From assembly GCF_900091495.1 (NCBI RefSeq), contig NZ_LT607413.1, positions 5,967,001 through 6,031,000 of the forward strand: DNA of 64,000 nucleotides. Direction: 5' to 3'. The translations under genes were made by a program, and so were the position numbers. How positions within the stretch are numbered: position 1 is the first letter of the stretch; each line of letters begins with the position of its first letter. Source of the stretch: Micromonospora echinospora (GTDB lineage Bacteria; Actinomycetota; Actinomycetes; Mycobacteriales; Micromonosporaceae). Of this stretch, positions 35,317-43,705 are shown one piece after another. Under the pieces are notes generated by a model, which ran no database searches, had not been told where the DNA came from, and saw only the letters and a program-made list of their open reading frames with translations.

Positions 35317-36318
35317 TCAGCCGGGCGACCGCCGGGACCGGGCCGCCCAGATCACGTACGCCGGGTCCCGGTCGAGGTTGTGCCGGTCCCGGTCGTAGCG
35401 GCGGGTGGTGCGCGGGTCGGCGTGACCCATCGCGTCCTGCACGTCCTCCAAGGGGACGCCCTCGGCGCGGGCGGTGGTGGCGAACGAGTGCCGCAGCGAG
35501 TGCGGCGACAGTTTCGCCCAGGCGGCGATGCCGGCATCCCGGGCCAGCCGTCGGACGAGGCGGAACACCGCGTGCCGGTCGAGCCGACCTCCGGTGGCGG
35601 TCACCAGCAGCGGCCCGGTCAACTCGTGCACCGCCACGCCCTGCGCGTCCGCCCGTGCCGCCAGGTACGCGTCCACGGCGTACGCGGTGCCCGGGGTCAG
35701 CGCCCGCCGCCGGGACCGGCCGCCCTTGCCGACGAACCGCACACTGCGGTGGCCGCGTTCCACGCCGAGGTCGTCGAGGTTCAGCGACACCAGTTCCCCG
35801 ACCCGTAGCCCGAGGTCGGCCAGGAGCGTCACCACGGCCCGGTTGCGGACGGCGGTCGGGCCGGTGTCGGCCTCGGCGGCGGCGAGCAGCGCGTCGACCT
35901 CCCGGGGAGTGAGGCCGACGGTGGCCGAGTGGTCCCGGTCGACCTGGGGGCGGTCGGCGCCGGAGACCGGGTTGGCGTCGACGGCGCGCAGCTTGACCAG
36001 GAAGTCGTACCAACTGGACAGCGCGGAGAGCTTCCGGGCGACGGTGGCCGGGGTCAGCGGACGACCGGTCCGGGCGACCAGGGTGGACTCCAGGTCCCGG
36101 CCGTAGGCGTTGACGTGCAGGAAGGTGGCCCGCAGCGGGTCGAGGTCGTGGCCGGCGCACCAGGTCAGCCAGCCGGCGACGTCGCGCCGGTAGGCGTCCC
36201 GGGTGTGCCCGGACAACCGTCGGTTGGCGAGCCACGCCTCGGTGAAGTCGACCGGGCCGCCGGGCAGGGCGGGCGTCGGCGCGGTACCCGAGCGCACCGG
36301 AAGGTCGGAGGGCGACAT
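35317..36318 (-). CDS. Tyrosine recombinase / phage-type integrase
   Basis: A 333-residue recombinase. The N-terminal core-binding domain (TEAWLANRRLSGHTRDAYRRD) and the C-terminal catalytic domain are both present; catalytic residues: Arg in LGLRVGELV, Lys region VGKGGRSRRRALT, HxxR in PHSLRHSFATT, His in AMGHADPRTT and Tyr in RRYDRD. No att-like repeat or element cargo is seen around it, so it may be a resident XerC/D-like enzyme. Confidence 0.9.
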   Translation of the reverse strand: MSPSDLPVRSGTAPTPALPGGPVDFTEAWLANRRLSGHTRDAYRRDVAGWLTWCAGHDLDPLRATFLHVNAYGRDLESTLVARTGRPLTPATVARKLSALSSWYDFLVKLRAVDANPVSGADRPQVDRDHSATVGLTPREVDALLAAAEADTGPTAVRNRAVVTLLADLGLRVGELVSLNLDDLGVERGHRSVRFVGKGGRSRRRALTPGTAYAVDAYLAARADAQGVAVHELTGPLLVTATGGRLDRHAVFRLVRRLARDAGIAAWAKLSPHSLRHSFATTARAEGVPLEDVQDAMGHADPRTTRRYDRDRHNLDRDPAYVIWAARSRRSPG

Positions 36319-36394
36319 GGGGAAAGGTTCTCAGGTGTCCTGACCCCCGCGTCCCGCGGGTACGCCACCCGCGGGACGCGTGTCGGCACCGTGG

Positions 36395-36820
36395 TCAGGA
36401 GTTGATTTCCTTACGGCCGTTGCCGTTGGTCAGGATGGCGACCCGGCGCGGCTTGGCCCGCTCGGCCACCGGGATCCGCAGGGTGAGGACCCCGTTGTCG
36501 TAGCCGGCCTCCAGCTTGTCGGTGTCGAGGGTGTCGCCGAGGAACAGCCGCCGGGTGAAGGTGCCCATCGGACGCTCGGCGGCCACGAGCTCCACCCGGT
36601 CGCCGACGGGGCGACGACGCTCGGCCTTGACGGTGAGCACGTTGCGTTCCACCGTGCAGTCGATGCTGTCCGGGTCGACGCCGGGCAGGTCGAACGCGGC
36701 GTAGAAGTAGTCGCCGTCGCGGTAGGCGTCCAGGTGCATCACCGCCGGACGGGCGGCGGTGCCGAAGACCTGGTCGGCGAGGCGGTCGATCTCCCGGAAC
36801 GGGTCGGTGCGCATGAGCAT
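36395..36820 (-). CDS. Hsp20 / alpha-crystallin small heat-shock protein
   Basis: A 141-residue ATP-independent chaperone that holds unfolding proteins. It starts MLMRTDPFREIDRLADQVFG, has the alpha-crystallin domain (YFYAAFDLPGVDPDSIDCTV through LEAGYDNGVLTLRIPV; the G-V-L motif is intact) and a short C-terminal tail without a clear IxI motif. ATG 36820 has GGAGG upstream. A HAIR element lies 40-58 bp upstream, so it is likely repressed by HspR and induced by heat. Confidence 0.94.
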   Translation of the reverse strand: MLMRTDPFREIDRLADQVFGTAARPAVMHLDAYRDGDYFYAAFDLPGVDPDSIDCTVERNVLTVKAERRRPVGDRVELVAAERPMGTFTRRLFLGDTLDTDKLEAGYDNGVLTLRIPVAERAKPRRVAILTNGNGRKEINS

Positions 36821-36859
36821 GGTGTGCCTCCTCGGTTCTCCTGGGCCGAAGGTTCTGAG

Positions 36860-36878
36860 TTGAGTCAGGTCGACTCAA
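36860..36878 (-). promoter_or_regulatory. HAIR element (HspR operator) of hsp20
   Basis: TTGAGT-N7-ACTCAA (36860-36865 and 36873-36878) equals the core of the HAIR consensus CTTGAGT-N7-ACTCAAG. The symmetry extends to AGTTGAGTC / GACTCAACT, perfect over 9 bp. HspR, a MerR-family repressor working with DnaK, binds such sites upstream of hsp20/acr2 and dnaK operons in actinobacteria. Confidence 0.88.
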
Positions 36879-36890
36879 CTTCCTTCTCCT

Positions 36891-36918
36891 TGATAACGCG
36901 CCCTCCCGACGTCGTCAA
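36891..36918 (-). promoter_or_regulatory. Candidate hsp20 promoter
   Basis: On the minus strand TTGACG (36918-36913) and TTATCA (36896-36891) are 16 bp apart, just upstream of the HAIR element, so HspR bound there would sit in the initial transcribed region. Confidence 0.45.
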
Positions 36919-37042
36919 GTCGACCCGGCCACCACGCCACCCGTCCGCCGCGGACACCCGCCGAGGCGTTGACCCTCCCCCTCGGTCAGACCCCAGGCTG
37001 GTCCGTGCCGGTCACCCGGACCGGCCCGAGGAGGATGGCGAC

Positions 37043-38110
37043 GTGGAGCTGCTGACCATCGGGGCGTTCGCCCGGGCGGCACGGCTGACGCAGAAGGCGT
37101 TACGCCTCTACGACGAACTGGGCGTGCTGCCACCGGCGGCGGTGCACGCCGAGTCCGGCTACCGGCTCTACCACCCGGCGCAACTCGACCGGGCCCGGCT
37201 GATCGCCCGGCTCCGGCGCATCGGCATGCCGCTGGCCGACATCCGCACCGTGTGCGGCCTCGACCGTCGCACGGCGGCCGAGGCCGTCACCACGTACTGG
37301 CAGCAGGTCACCGCCGACACTGCGGCCCGCGCCCGACTGGCCGCCCTCCTCGTCCAGGACCTCTCCGGAAGGGACACCACCATGTCCGATCCGACTCCCG
37401 CCATCACCGTCCACGGCGCCGCCGGCTGCGACACCGGCGCCGTACGGGACAGCAACGAGGACGCCGCCTACGCCAGCGACCGGCTGCTCGCCGTCGCCGA
37501 CGGCATGCGGGGACCCGGTGGCGCCGCGGCCAGCGCCACCGCCATCGACGCCCTGAAACCGCTGGAACTGACCGACGCGCCCGCCGCCGACCTGCTGACC
37601 ATGCTGGCCGGGGCGGTCGCCGACGCGCACCGGGTCGTGCGGAACGCGGGAACCGCCGACCACCAGGCGGTGACCACCCTGACCGCGCTGCTGCGCCACG
37701 GGTCCCGGCTGGCCCTGGTGCACGTCGGTGACAGCCGGGCGTACCTGCTGCGCGGCGGCGACCTGTTCCGCCTCACCCAGGACCACACCTGGGTGCAGAA
37801 CCAGGTCGACCAGGGCCGACTCGACCCGGACACGGCCGCCACGCACCCCCGGCGGGCGCTGCTGGTGCGCGCCCTCGGCGCCGGCGACGACGTCGAGGCG
37901 GACCTGGCGCTGCGTACCGCCCTACCCGGCGACCGCTACCTGCTCTGCTCCGACGGCCTGTCCGCCGTGGTGGACCAGGCGGCCCTGCGCACGACGCTGG
38001 CAGCCTCGGACACCCCGGAGCGGACCGTGCGGCGGCTGATCGACCTCGCCCACCGCCACGGCGCGCCGGACAACATCGCCTGCGTCGTCGCCGACGTCGT
38101 CGTGGTGTGA
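37043..38110 (+). CDS. MerR-type regulator fused to a PP2C-type protein phosphatase
   Basis: A 355-residue fusion. Residues 1-75 are a MerR DNA-binding domain (LLTIGAFARAARLTQKALRL, ESGYRLYHPAQLDRARLI), followed by a helical segment. From about residue 114 a PP2C Ser/Thr phosphatase begins: VRDSNEDAAYA, LLAVADGMRGPGG, VHVGDSRAYLL, LCSDGLSAVVD and GAPDNIACVVADV supply the metal-binding Asp set. So one chain joins a promoter-binding domain to a phosphatase, suggesting control of transcription by phosphorylation state. GTG 37043 has GAGGAGG upstream. ATG 37382 (start of PP2C) also has GGAAGGG upstream and could make the phosphatase alone. Confidence 0.88.
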   Translation: MELLTIGAFARAARLTQKALRLYDELGVLPPAAVHAESGYRLYHPAQLDRARLIARLRRIGMPLADIRTVCGLDRRTAAEAVTTYWQQVTADTAARARLAALLVQDLSGRDTTMSDPTPAITVHGAAGCDTGAVRDSNEDAAYASDRLLAVADGMRGPGGAAASATAIDALKPLELTDAPAADLLTMLAGAVADAHRVVRNAGTADHQAVTTLTALLRHGSRLALVHVGDSRAYLLRGGDLFRLTQDHTWVQNQVDQGRLDPDTAATHPRRALLVRALGAGDDVEADLALRTALPGDRYLLCSDGLSAVVDQAALRTTLAASDTPERTVRRLIDLAHRHGAPDNIACVVADVVVV

Positions 38111-38121
38111 ACCGCCCGCGC

Positions 38122-38886
38122 TCAGGACAGCGGGAAGTCGGCCAGTTCGCGGACCGCGGTGTCCAGCGACGCGTCGAACCCCTGCGCGACCATCGCCTGG
38201 AAGGCGGGATCGCCGGCTGCCGCGTTGCGCCGGATCCCGTCCGCCGACGCGGCGACCCGGTCCCGGACCACCGCCAGGAACCGGTCCAGTGGGCCGTCCC
38301 AGCCGTACGCGTCGAGGAAGAGCCGCAAGCGGGCCGGCCGGTCCTCGAACGCGGTGAACCCCTCCGCCGCCGCCACGTGCCGGGCGTGCAGCGGCACCCA
38401 GGCGAACGCGGTGAACGCCACGTCCCACTCGACCGTCACGGGACCCGCGAAGTCCCAGTCGAAGAACCCGACCAGCCGTCCACCCGACCACGCCGCGTTG
38501 TACGGCGCGGCGTCGTTGTGCCCGACGATCAACCCCGGACGCCATCGGCCACCCTCCCGCCAGACCGCGTCCGGCGGCGGAACGAAATCGGTGACCGCCG
38601 CGTGGAAGTCCCGCAGCCAACCGGCGACCTGACGCAACGCGTCCACACCGTGCACCCAGGACGGCCACGGCCGGTGGTGCCCGACCACCTCACCGGGCAG
38701 GTACGTCAGCACCTCCCGCCCCTGCTCGTCGAAGCCACGCGCCCGTGGGGCCCCGGCGAACCCGACCGCCTCCAGATGCTGAAGCAGGGCGTGCACGGCC
38801 GGCGTCCACGGCCCGGCGGCGCGACGTACGGTGTCACCGATCCGCACCGCACCACCGGTGTTCCCACCGGACAGACGCTGTTCCAC
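38122..38886 (-). CDS. Aminoglycoside phosphotransferase-like kinase (APH family)
   Basis: A 254-residue small-molecule kinase. The catalytic (Brenner) loop is LIVGHNDAAPYNAAW and the metal-binding motif is GFFDWDFAGPV, both intact. The N-lobe is short (MEQRLSGGNTGGAVRIGDTV). Typical substrates are aminoglycosides, choline, homoserine or other hydroxylated compounds; nothing nearby names the substrate. The start is taken as GTG 38886; TTG 38892 is an alternative with closer GGGAG. It runs divergently from the HNH gene. Confidence 0.85.
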   Translation of the reverse strand: MEQRLSGGNTGGAVRIGDTVRRAAGPWTPAVHALLQHLEAVGFAGAPRARGFDEQGREVLTYLPGEVVGHHRPWPSWVHGVDALRQVAGWLRDFHAAVTDFVPPPDAVWREGGRWRPGLIVGHNDAAPYNAAWSGGRLVGFFDWDFAGPVTVEWDVAFTAFAWVPLHARHVAAAEGFTAFEDRPARLRLFLDAYGWDGPLDRFLAVVRDRVAASADGIRRNAAAGDPAFQAMVAQGFDASLDTAVRELADFPLS

Positions 38887-38963
38887 CGTCAACGGCTCCC
38901 TTCCTCCGGACCCGCGGGGCACGGCCGCCCGGACGCGACGACGAGGACTGCCAGTGCCGGACG

Positions 38964-38977
38964 TAGCGTGGGACGCA
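38964..38977 (+). promoter_or_regulatory. Candidate leaderless promoter -10 for the HNH gene
   Basis: TAGCGT (38964-38969), identical to the box before the glycine riboswitch, ends 7 bp before ATG 38977. Confidence 0.4.
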
Positions 38978-39438
38978 TGCTCTCCCGCGTCAACGGCCTC
39001 TCCCGGCACTTCACTCCGGACAGTCTGCGCGAGTACCTCCTCGCCCGCTCCGTCCGGGCCGACACCGGCTGCCTCATCGTCCACGGCTACGGCAACCGAC
39101 GCGGGACCCACCAGAAGGTCGCCGGCCGGGCGTGGGCGCACATCGCCGCGTACGCGGTGTTCGTCGGCGGCTACGACCCCGACCTCGAAGTCGACCACAC
39201 CTGCGGGGTCGCCGACTGCATCGAGCCGGCCCACCTGCGCCAGGTCACGCGCGCGGAGAACTGCCGGGACCGGGTCCGTCCACCACGCTGCCGCAACGGA
39301 CACGAGCGGGAGGCCGACCCGGACACCGGGGCGTACCGGCGGGTGTGCCGGGCCTGCAACCGGGACGCGCAACGCCGCTGGCGGCAACGGCAGGCGGCCG
39401 AGGTCGCCCAGGCCCGCGTCGCGCACGGACGCGGGTAG
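38977..39438 (+). CDS. HNH endonuclease domain protein
   Basis: A 153-residue protein with an HNH_3-type motif: GRAWAHIAAYAVFVGGYDPD leads to EVDHTCGVADCIEPAHLRQV and TRAENCRDR, giving the His/Asn/His set plus paired Cys. A second Cys cluster (CRNGHE and CRACNRDAQRRW) near the C-terminus probably binds zinc. Such small enzymes nick or cut DNA and are often phage-derived. It stands alone between a kinase and a macro-domain gene. Confidence 0.82.
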   Translation: MLSRVNGLSRHFTPDSLREYLLARSVRADTGCLIVHGYGNRRGTHQKVAGRAWAHIAAYAVFVGGYDPDLEVDHTCGVADCIEPAHLRQVTRAENCRDRVRPPRCRNGHEREADPDTGAYRRVCRACNRDAQRRWRQRQAAEVAQARVAHGRG

Positions 39439-39462
39439 CGGCCGGGCGGACGATACCGGCGG

Positions 39463-39951
39463 CTACCCGCGGTCGTACACGGTCACGGCGATGCCTCTCG
39501 CGCACAGGGTACGCAGGATGATCGGCTCCATCCGGTCCCAGGTGCCACCGGCGAGCCCGCAGCCGATCCGAGGCATGTGCACCGACGCCCCCAACGCGTG
39601 CGCCTGCTCGGCGAGCGACGTGAGACAACGCTCGACCGCGTCGTAGCGGATCGGTGGGCCGGCGCTGCCGGTCCTGATTCCCCGCTGGCCGATCATGTTC
39701 GCCACCCATACGTCCGGCGCGACCCGCACCAGACGGGTGGCACCGAGCGCGAAGTCGTTGCTCGCACGGCCACGATGCCACTGCCGGTAGTCACGTTCCG
39801 GCTCCGGCCAGCGGCGGGAGACCGCCACCACGAAGCCCTTCCCCCAGCCGCCGAGGTCGTTGCAGACGTGCGCGATCACCTTCCGGCCCTTGGCCTGAGG
39901 GCTCGTCGCGTCACCCTTGATGATCGTCATCGGGTTCACGTCCGTCAGCAT
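39463..39951 (-). CDS. Macro-domain (ADP-ribose-binding) protein
   Basis: A 162-residue single macro domain. It has MTIIKGDATSPQAKGRKVIA, HVCNDLGGWGKGFVVAVSRR (the ligand-binding loop) and PRIGCGLAGGTWDRME near the end. This variant resembles Poa1p-type ADP-ribose-1''-phosphate phosphatases and DNA/protein de-ADP-ribosylating enzymes. ATG 39951 is chosen because GGAGGG precedes it; ATG 39930 is an alternative at the domain edge. Two perfect dyads lie 90-185 bp upstream. Confidence 0.85.
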   Translation of the reverse strand: MLTDVNPMTIIKGDATSPQAKGRKVIAHVCNDLGGWGKGFVVAVSRRWPEPERDYRQWHRGRASNDFALGATRLVRVAPDVWVANMIGQRGIRTGSAGPPIRYDAVERCLTSLAEQAHALGASVHMPRIGCGLAGGTWDRMEPIILRTLCARGIAVTVYDRG

Positions 39952-40041
39952 GACCCTCCGGTACGACGATCGGGGCCCGCGCCCTCGCTCATAGCCCGCT
40001 GAGCTGCCGGCTTCCGGACGGCAGACCGGCCGGTTACACCA

Positions 40042-40057
40042 GCGTAAGTCCTTACGC
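40042..40057. promoter_or_regulatory. Perfect 16-bp dyad upstream of the macro-domain gene
   Basis: GCGTAAG TC CTTACGC: 7-bp arms with a 2-bp centre, 90 bp upstream of the macro-domain start. AT-rich for the genome. Candidate operator; the regulator is unknown. Confidence 0.4.
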
Positions 40058-40123
40058 ACCTTAACTGACATTATGGTGTGCAGGTGATCTACCCCTTTCG
40101 TCCAGGCTGATTACTGGATTGCC

Positions 40124-40135
40124 ATTACCGGTAAT
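40124..40135. repeat. Perfect 12-bp palindrome ATTACCGGTAAT
   Basis: It lies in the otherwise gene-free stretch 39952-40350, which has no coding frame I can support. It may be a second regulator site for the macro-domain gene. Confidence 0.35.
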
Positions 40136-40350
40136 TCGTTAATCTGGCTCCAGTCGGTCAGCGGAGGCTGAAGCTCTGTCACGGCAGACCACCACGAGGG
40201 CGTCGTGTTGGGTGCAGCCCGCACGCCCCGACGACGTCACTACCACGGACGGCGGGCAGCACCTGCCCTCACGTTTCCCGCACGGAGCCTCGCCCCGCGC
40301 GGAGGTCGGCGATGGCGCCGGACCGGCGTCGCCCGGTCCGGACGCATGCA

Positions 40351-40377
40351 TCAGTCGGCTGCCGGGTAGTCGGTGTA
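40351..40377 (-). pseudogene. Last codons of an old-yellow-enzyme gene, cut off by the transposon
   Basis: On the minus strand this reads TAC ACC GAC TAC CCG GCA GCC GAC TGA (Y-T-D-Y-P-A-A-D-stop). It continues exactly, through the duplicated TACAC, the EGYT ending of the fragment at 47321-47610. It is therefore the severed C-terminus of that gene. Confidence 0.8.
40373..40377. repeat. Left target-site duplication GTGTA
   Basis: GTGTA directly abuts the left GGGG end of the transposon and is repeated at 47321-47325. Confidence 0.9.
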
Positions 40378-40420
40378 GGGGTCTGAGGAACATCCGTGTC
40401 AGATCGTGCGCTAAGCGGTC
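40378..40420 (+). repeat. Left terminal inverted repeat of the Tn3 element
   Basis: It begins GGGGTCTGAGGAACATCCGT and ends CTAAGCGGTC. It matches the right repeat in 42 of 43 positions (T versus C at position 5). A TnpA binding site of this length is normal for the family (38 bp or slightly longer). Confidence 0.93.
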
Positions 40421-40504
40421 TCCGGGCTGGTTGGTGCTTTGACCTTGGGTGATTGAGCGTCGGAGCCTTCGCGGGTCGTTGTTGTCGATCTTCGGAGTGC
40501 TGTT

Positions 40505-43500
40505 GTGGCGGTCGAGTTCCTGACGGACGAGCAGGCGGCCCGGTATGGGTCGTTCTACGAGGTGCCTTCGCGGGCGGAGTTGGAGCGGTACTTCTTCTTG
40601 GACGATGCGGACCGGGAGGCGGTGCAGGCCAAGCGCAGGTCGCACAACCGGCTCGGGTTCGCGGTCCAGCTCACGAGTGTGCGGTTCCTGGGCCGGTTCA
40701 TGCCGGACCCGCGGCAGGTGCCGGTGGAGGTGGCCGCGTATCTGGCCGAGCAGTTGGAGATTGTGGACGCGTCGTGTCTGGCGTTGTACGGGGAGCGGGA
40801 CGGTACGGCCCGTATGCATGCCGGGGAGATCCAGGAGGCCGAGGGCTGGCGGGACTTCGCCGAGGTCCGCGAGGAGCTGGTGGGCTGGCTGGACGCGCGG
40901 GCCTGGACGACCGGGGACGGGCCGAAGGCGTTGTTCGACGCGGCGGCGGGGTGGCTGCGCGAGGGGCGGGTACTGCTGCCGGGGGCGAGTCGGCTGGCCC
41001 GGCTGGTGGGCTCGGTGCGGGAGGCGGCGAACCAGCGGCTGTGGGACACCCTGTATGGGTTGCTGAGTGTCGGGCAGCGGGCGGTGCTGGACTCGCTGCT
41101 GACCGTCGCGCCGGGCGAGCGGGTCTCGGAGCTGGATCGGCTGCGACGCGGGCCGGTGCGGATCTCGGGCCCGCAGATGAAGCGGGCTCTGGAGCGGGCG
41201 GAGGAGATCGCCGCGCTCGGGATGGGCGCCCTGGACGTGTCGGGGGTACCGCCGCGGCGGCTCGCGGAGTTGTCCCGGTACGGGGTGGACGGTAAGGCGT
41301 CGCTGCTGCGCCGGCACGGGGACGCGCGGCGCCTGGCGACGCTGCTGGCCACCACGGTCTACCTCACGTCGCGGGCGGTGGACGACGCGCTGGACCTGTT
41401 GGAGGTGTTGATCGCGACGAAGCTGCTGGCCCGCGCGGAGCGCGAGAGCGCGAAGGAGAAGCTGAAGACCCTCCCGCGGGTGGAGCGGGCGTCGGTGAAG
41501 CTGGCGACTGCGTTCCAGGTCGTGTTCGACACCACTTCCGAGCAGGTCGACACCGACACCGGGGAGATCGCCCCGCCGAAGGTGGCGAGCCTGGAGGCGA
41601 TGTGGGCGGAGATCGAGCGGGTGGTGCCCCGCCATGAGCTGGTCGCCGCGATCGCCGCGCTGTTCGAGCTGACTCCGCCGCTGGACTCCGATGCCGACGA
41701 GGCATGGCGGGCCATGCTGGTCAACCGGTTCGGCACCGTGCGGCCGTTCCTGAAGCTACTGGTCACCGTGGTGGACTTCGATGCCACCCCCGAGGGTCTG
41801 CCGGTCCTGAACGCGCTGCGGTCGCTGCCGGACCTGATGGGCCGCAAGAAGGTCGGCCCGCCCGAGATCGACACCGGCCTGCTGACCGGCTCGTGGCGGC
41901 GCCTGGTCCTGTCCGCGCCGCATCTGGAGGCGGGCACGGTGGACTGGAAGGCGTACACCTTCTGCGTGCTGGAGCATCTGCACCGGATGCTGCGGCGCAA
42001 GGATGTGTTCGCGAGGAACTCCTCCAGGTGGGGCGACCCGCGGGCGAAGCTGCTGGCGGGTGAGGTGTGGGAGCAGGCGAAGCCGACCGTGCTGGCCTCG
42101 CTGAACCTGCCCGCCGAGCCGGGCGGGCACCTGACGGCGCGGGCCGCGCTGCTGGACGGCACCTACCGGGAGGTCGCCGGCCGGGTCCCGGACAACGCCC
42201 AGATCGTCTTCGACGACGACGGGCGGCTGCACTTCGCTGCCCTGGAGCCGGAGCCCGAACCGTCCTCCCTGCTGGACCTGCGTGCGGCGGTCCACGCGAT
42301 GCTGCCGCGCGTGGACCTGCCCGAGGTGCTGCTGGAGGTTTTCTCCTGGACCGGTGCCGACCAGGCGTTCACGTCGGTGACCGGCGGCGAGGCGAGGTTG
42401 AAGGATCTGCATGTCACCATCGCCGCGCTGCTGGTCGCCCACGGCTGCAACGTCGGCTACACCCCGGTCCTGGGCGGCGTGGACGCCCTGAAGTACGGGC
42501 GGTTGTCCCACGTCGACCAGACGTATCTGCGGCTGGCGACCTACCGGGCCGCGAACGCTGCCCTGATCGGGTATCAGGCGTCCGTCGGCCTCGCGCGGTC
42601 GTGGGGCGGGGGCTTGGTGGCCTCGGTCGACGGGATGAGGTTCGTCGTGCCCGTCCCCTCGGTGTACGCGCGGCCGAACCCGAAGTACTTCGGCCGTCGC
42701 GGCGGCGCGACCTGGCTCAACATGATCAACGACCAGGCGGCGGGGCTCGGCGGGAAGATCGTGGCCGGCACCCCGCGCGACTCCCTGTACGTGCTGGACG
42801 TTCTCTACGACCGCGACGGCGGCAAGCGCCCGGAGATGATCGTCACCGACACCGCCTCGTACTCCGACATCGTGTTCGGGCTGCTCACCCTGGCCGGGTT
42901 CGCCTACGCCCCGCAGCTCGCAGACCTGCCCGACCAAAAGATGTGGCGCATCGACCGCACCGCCGACTACGGCGCCTTCCAGGACGCAGCCCGCGGCCGG
43001 GTCGACCTTGTCCGCATCGAGCGGCACTGGGAGGACATCCTGCGGGTCATCGGCTCCATCCACACCGGAGCCGTCCGCGCCTACGACGTCATCCGGATGC
43101 TGTCCCGCGACGGGCGCCCCACGCCGCTCGGGGACGCGATCGCGCACTACGGGCGGATCGCCAAGACCCTGCACATTCTGCGCCTGGCCGACGAGCCCGG
43201 CTACCGCAGGCAGATCAAGGTGCAGGCCAACCTCCAGGAAGGCCGCCACGCGCTGGCGCGGAAAATCTTCCACGGCCGCTCGGGGCAGCTCTACCAGCGC
43301 TACCAGGACGGCATGGAGGACCAGATCGGAGCCCTCGGCCTGGTCCTCAACGCGCTCGTACTGTTCAACACCCGCTACATGGACGCCGCCGTCACCCAGC
43401 TCCGCACGGACGGATTCGAGGTCCGCGACGAGGACGTCGCCCGGCTGTCGCCGTTCGTGCGACACCACATCAACGTACTCGGGCGGTACTCCTTCCAGCT

Positions 43501-43561
43501 CCCCGAACTGCCCGGCGGGCTGCGACCCCTACGCGACAAGAACGCCCCCGACGATGAGTGA
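40505..43561 (+). CDS. tnpA: Tn3-family transposase
   Basis: A 1018-residue DDE transposase, full length for Tn3 enzymes (about 950-1020). The N-terminus (FLTDEQAARYGSFYEVPSRA, ELERYFFLDDADRE) is the typical DNA-binding region. The catalytic triad can be placed at Asp in SVDGMRFVVPV, Asp in IVTDTASYSDIVFG and Glu in LQEGRHALARKIFHG. No frameshift or internal stop is seen, so it should be active. GTG 40505 lies 85 bp inside the left inverted repeat. A hairpin terminator follows 48 bp after the stop. Confidence 0.97.
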   Translation: MAVEFLTDEQAARYGSFYEVPSRAELERYFFLDDADREAVQAKRRSHNRLGFAVQLTSVRFLGRFMPDPRQVPVEVAAYLAEQLEIVDASCLALYGERDGTARMHAGEIQEAEGWRDFAEVREELVGWLDARAWTTGDGPKALFDAAAGWLREGRVLLPGASRLARLVGSVREAANQRLWDTLYGLLSVGQRAVLDSLLTVAPGERVSELDRLRRGPVRISGPQMKRALERAEEIAALGMGALDVSGVPPRRLAELSRYGVDGKASLLRRHGDARRLATLLATTVYLTSRAVDDALDLLEVLIATKLLARAERESAKEKLKTLPRVERASVKLATAFQVVFDTTSEQVDTDTGEIAPPKVASLEAMWAEIERVVPRHELVAAIAALFELTPPLDSDADEAWRAMLVNRFGTVRPFLKLLVTVVDFDATPEGLPVLNALRSLPDLMGRKKVGPPEIDTGLLTGSWRRLVLSAPHLEAGTVDWKAYTFCVLEHLHRMLRRKDVFARNSSRWGDPRAKLLAGEVWEQAKPTVLASLNLPAEPGGHLTARAALLDGTYREVAGRVPDNAQIVFDDDGRLHFAALEPEPEPSSLLDLRAAVHAMLPRVDLPEVLLEVFSWTGADQAFTSVTGGEARLKDLHVTIAALLVAHGCNVGYTPVLGGVDALKYGRLSHVDQTYLRLATYRAANAALIGYQASVGLARSWGGGLVASVDGMRFVVPVPSVYARPNPKYFGRRGGATWLNMINDQAAGLGGKIVAGTPRDSLYVLDVLYDRDGGKRPEMIVTDTASYSDIVFGLLTLAGFAYAPQLADLPDQKMWRIDRTADYGAFQDAARGRVDLVRIERHWEDILRVIGSIHTGAVRAYDVIRMLSRDGRPTPLGDAIAHYGRIAKTLHILRLADEPGYRRQIKVQANLQEGRHALARKIFHGRSGQLYQRYQDGMEDQIGALGLVLNALVLFNTRYMDAAVTQLRTDGFEVRDEDVARLSPFVRHHINVLGRYSFQLPELPGGLRPLRDKNAPDDE

Positions 43562-43608
43562 CTACGCGGGCTCGCCGTACTCGGCGACGTAGGCCGCGTA
43601 GTTCTCCG

Positions 43609-43636
43609 CGAGGCCGGCCTCCCGAGGCCGGCCTCG
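43609..43636 (+). terminator. Hairpin terminator after tnpA
   Basis: Perfect 11-bp stem CGAGGCCGGCC (43609-43619) / GGCCGGCCTCG (43626-43636) with a 6-nt loop. It separates tnpA transcription from the cargo operon. Confidence 0.6.
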
Positions 43637-43705
43637 GCGGTGAGGTGGTCAACCGAGTCGACGGCCGATACCTGTCGTCTCGCCGACTGGCAGAGTCGCG
43701 TAGTT

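Noticed and set aside
35317..36318. Integrated phage or ICE around this recombinase
   Set aside because: Neighbours are an acyl-CoA dehydrogenase and hsp20, with no structural, replication or att-type repeats.
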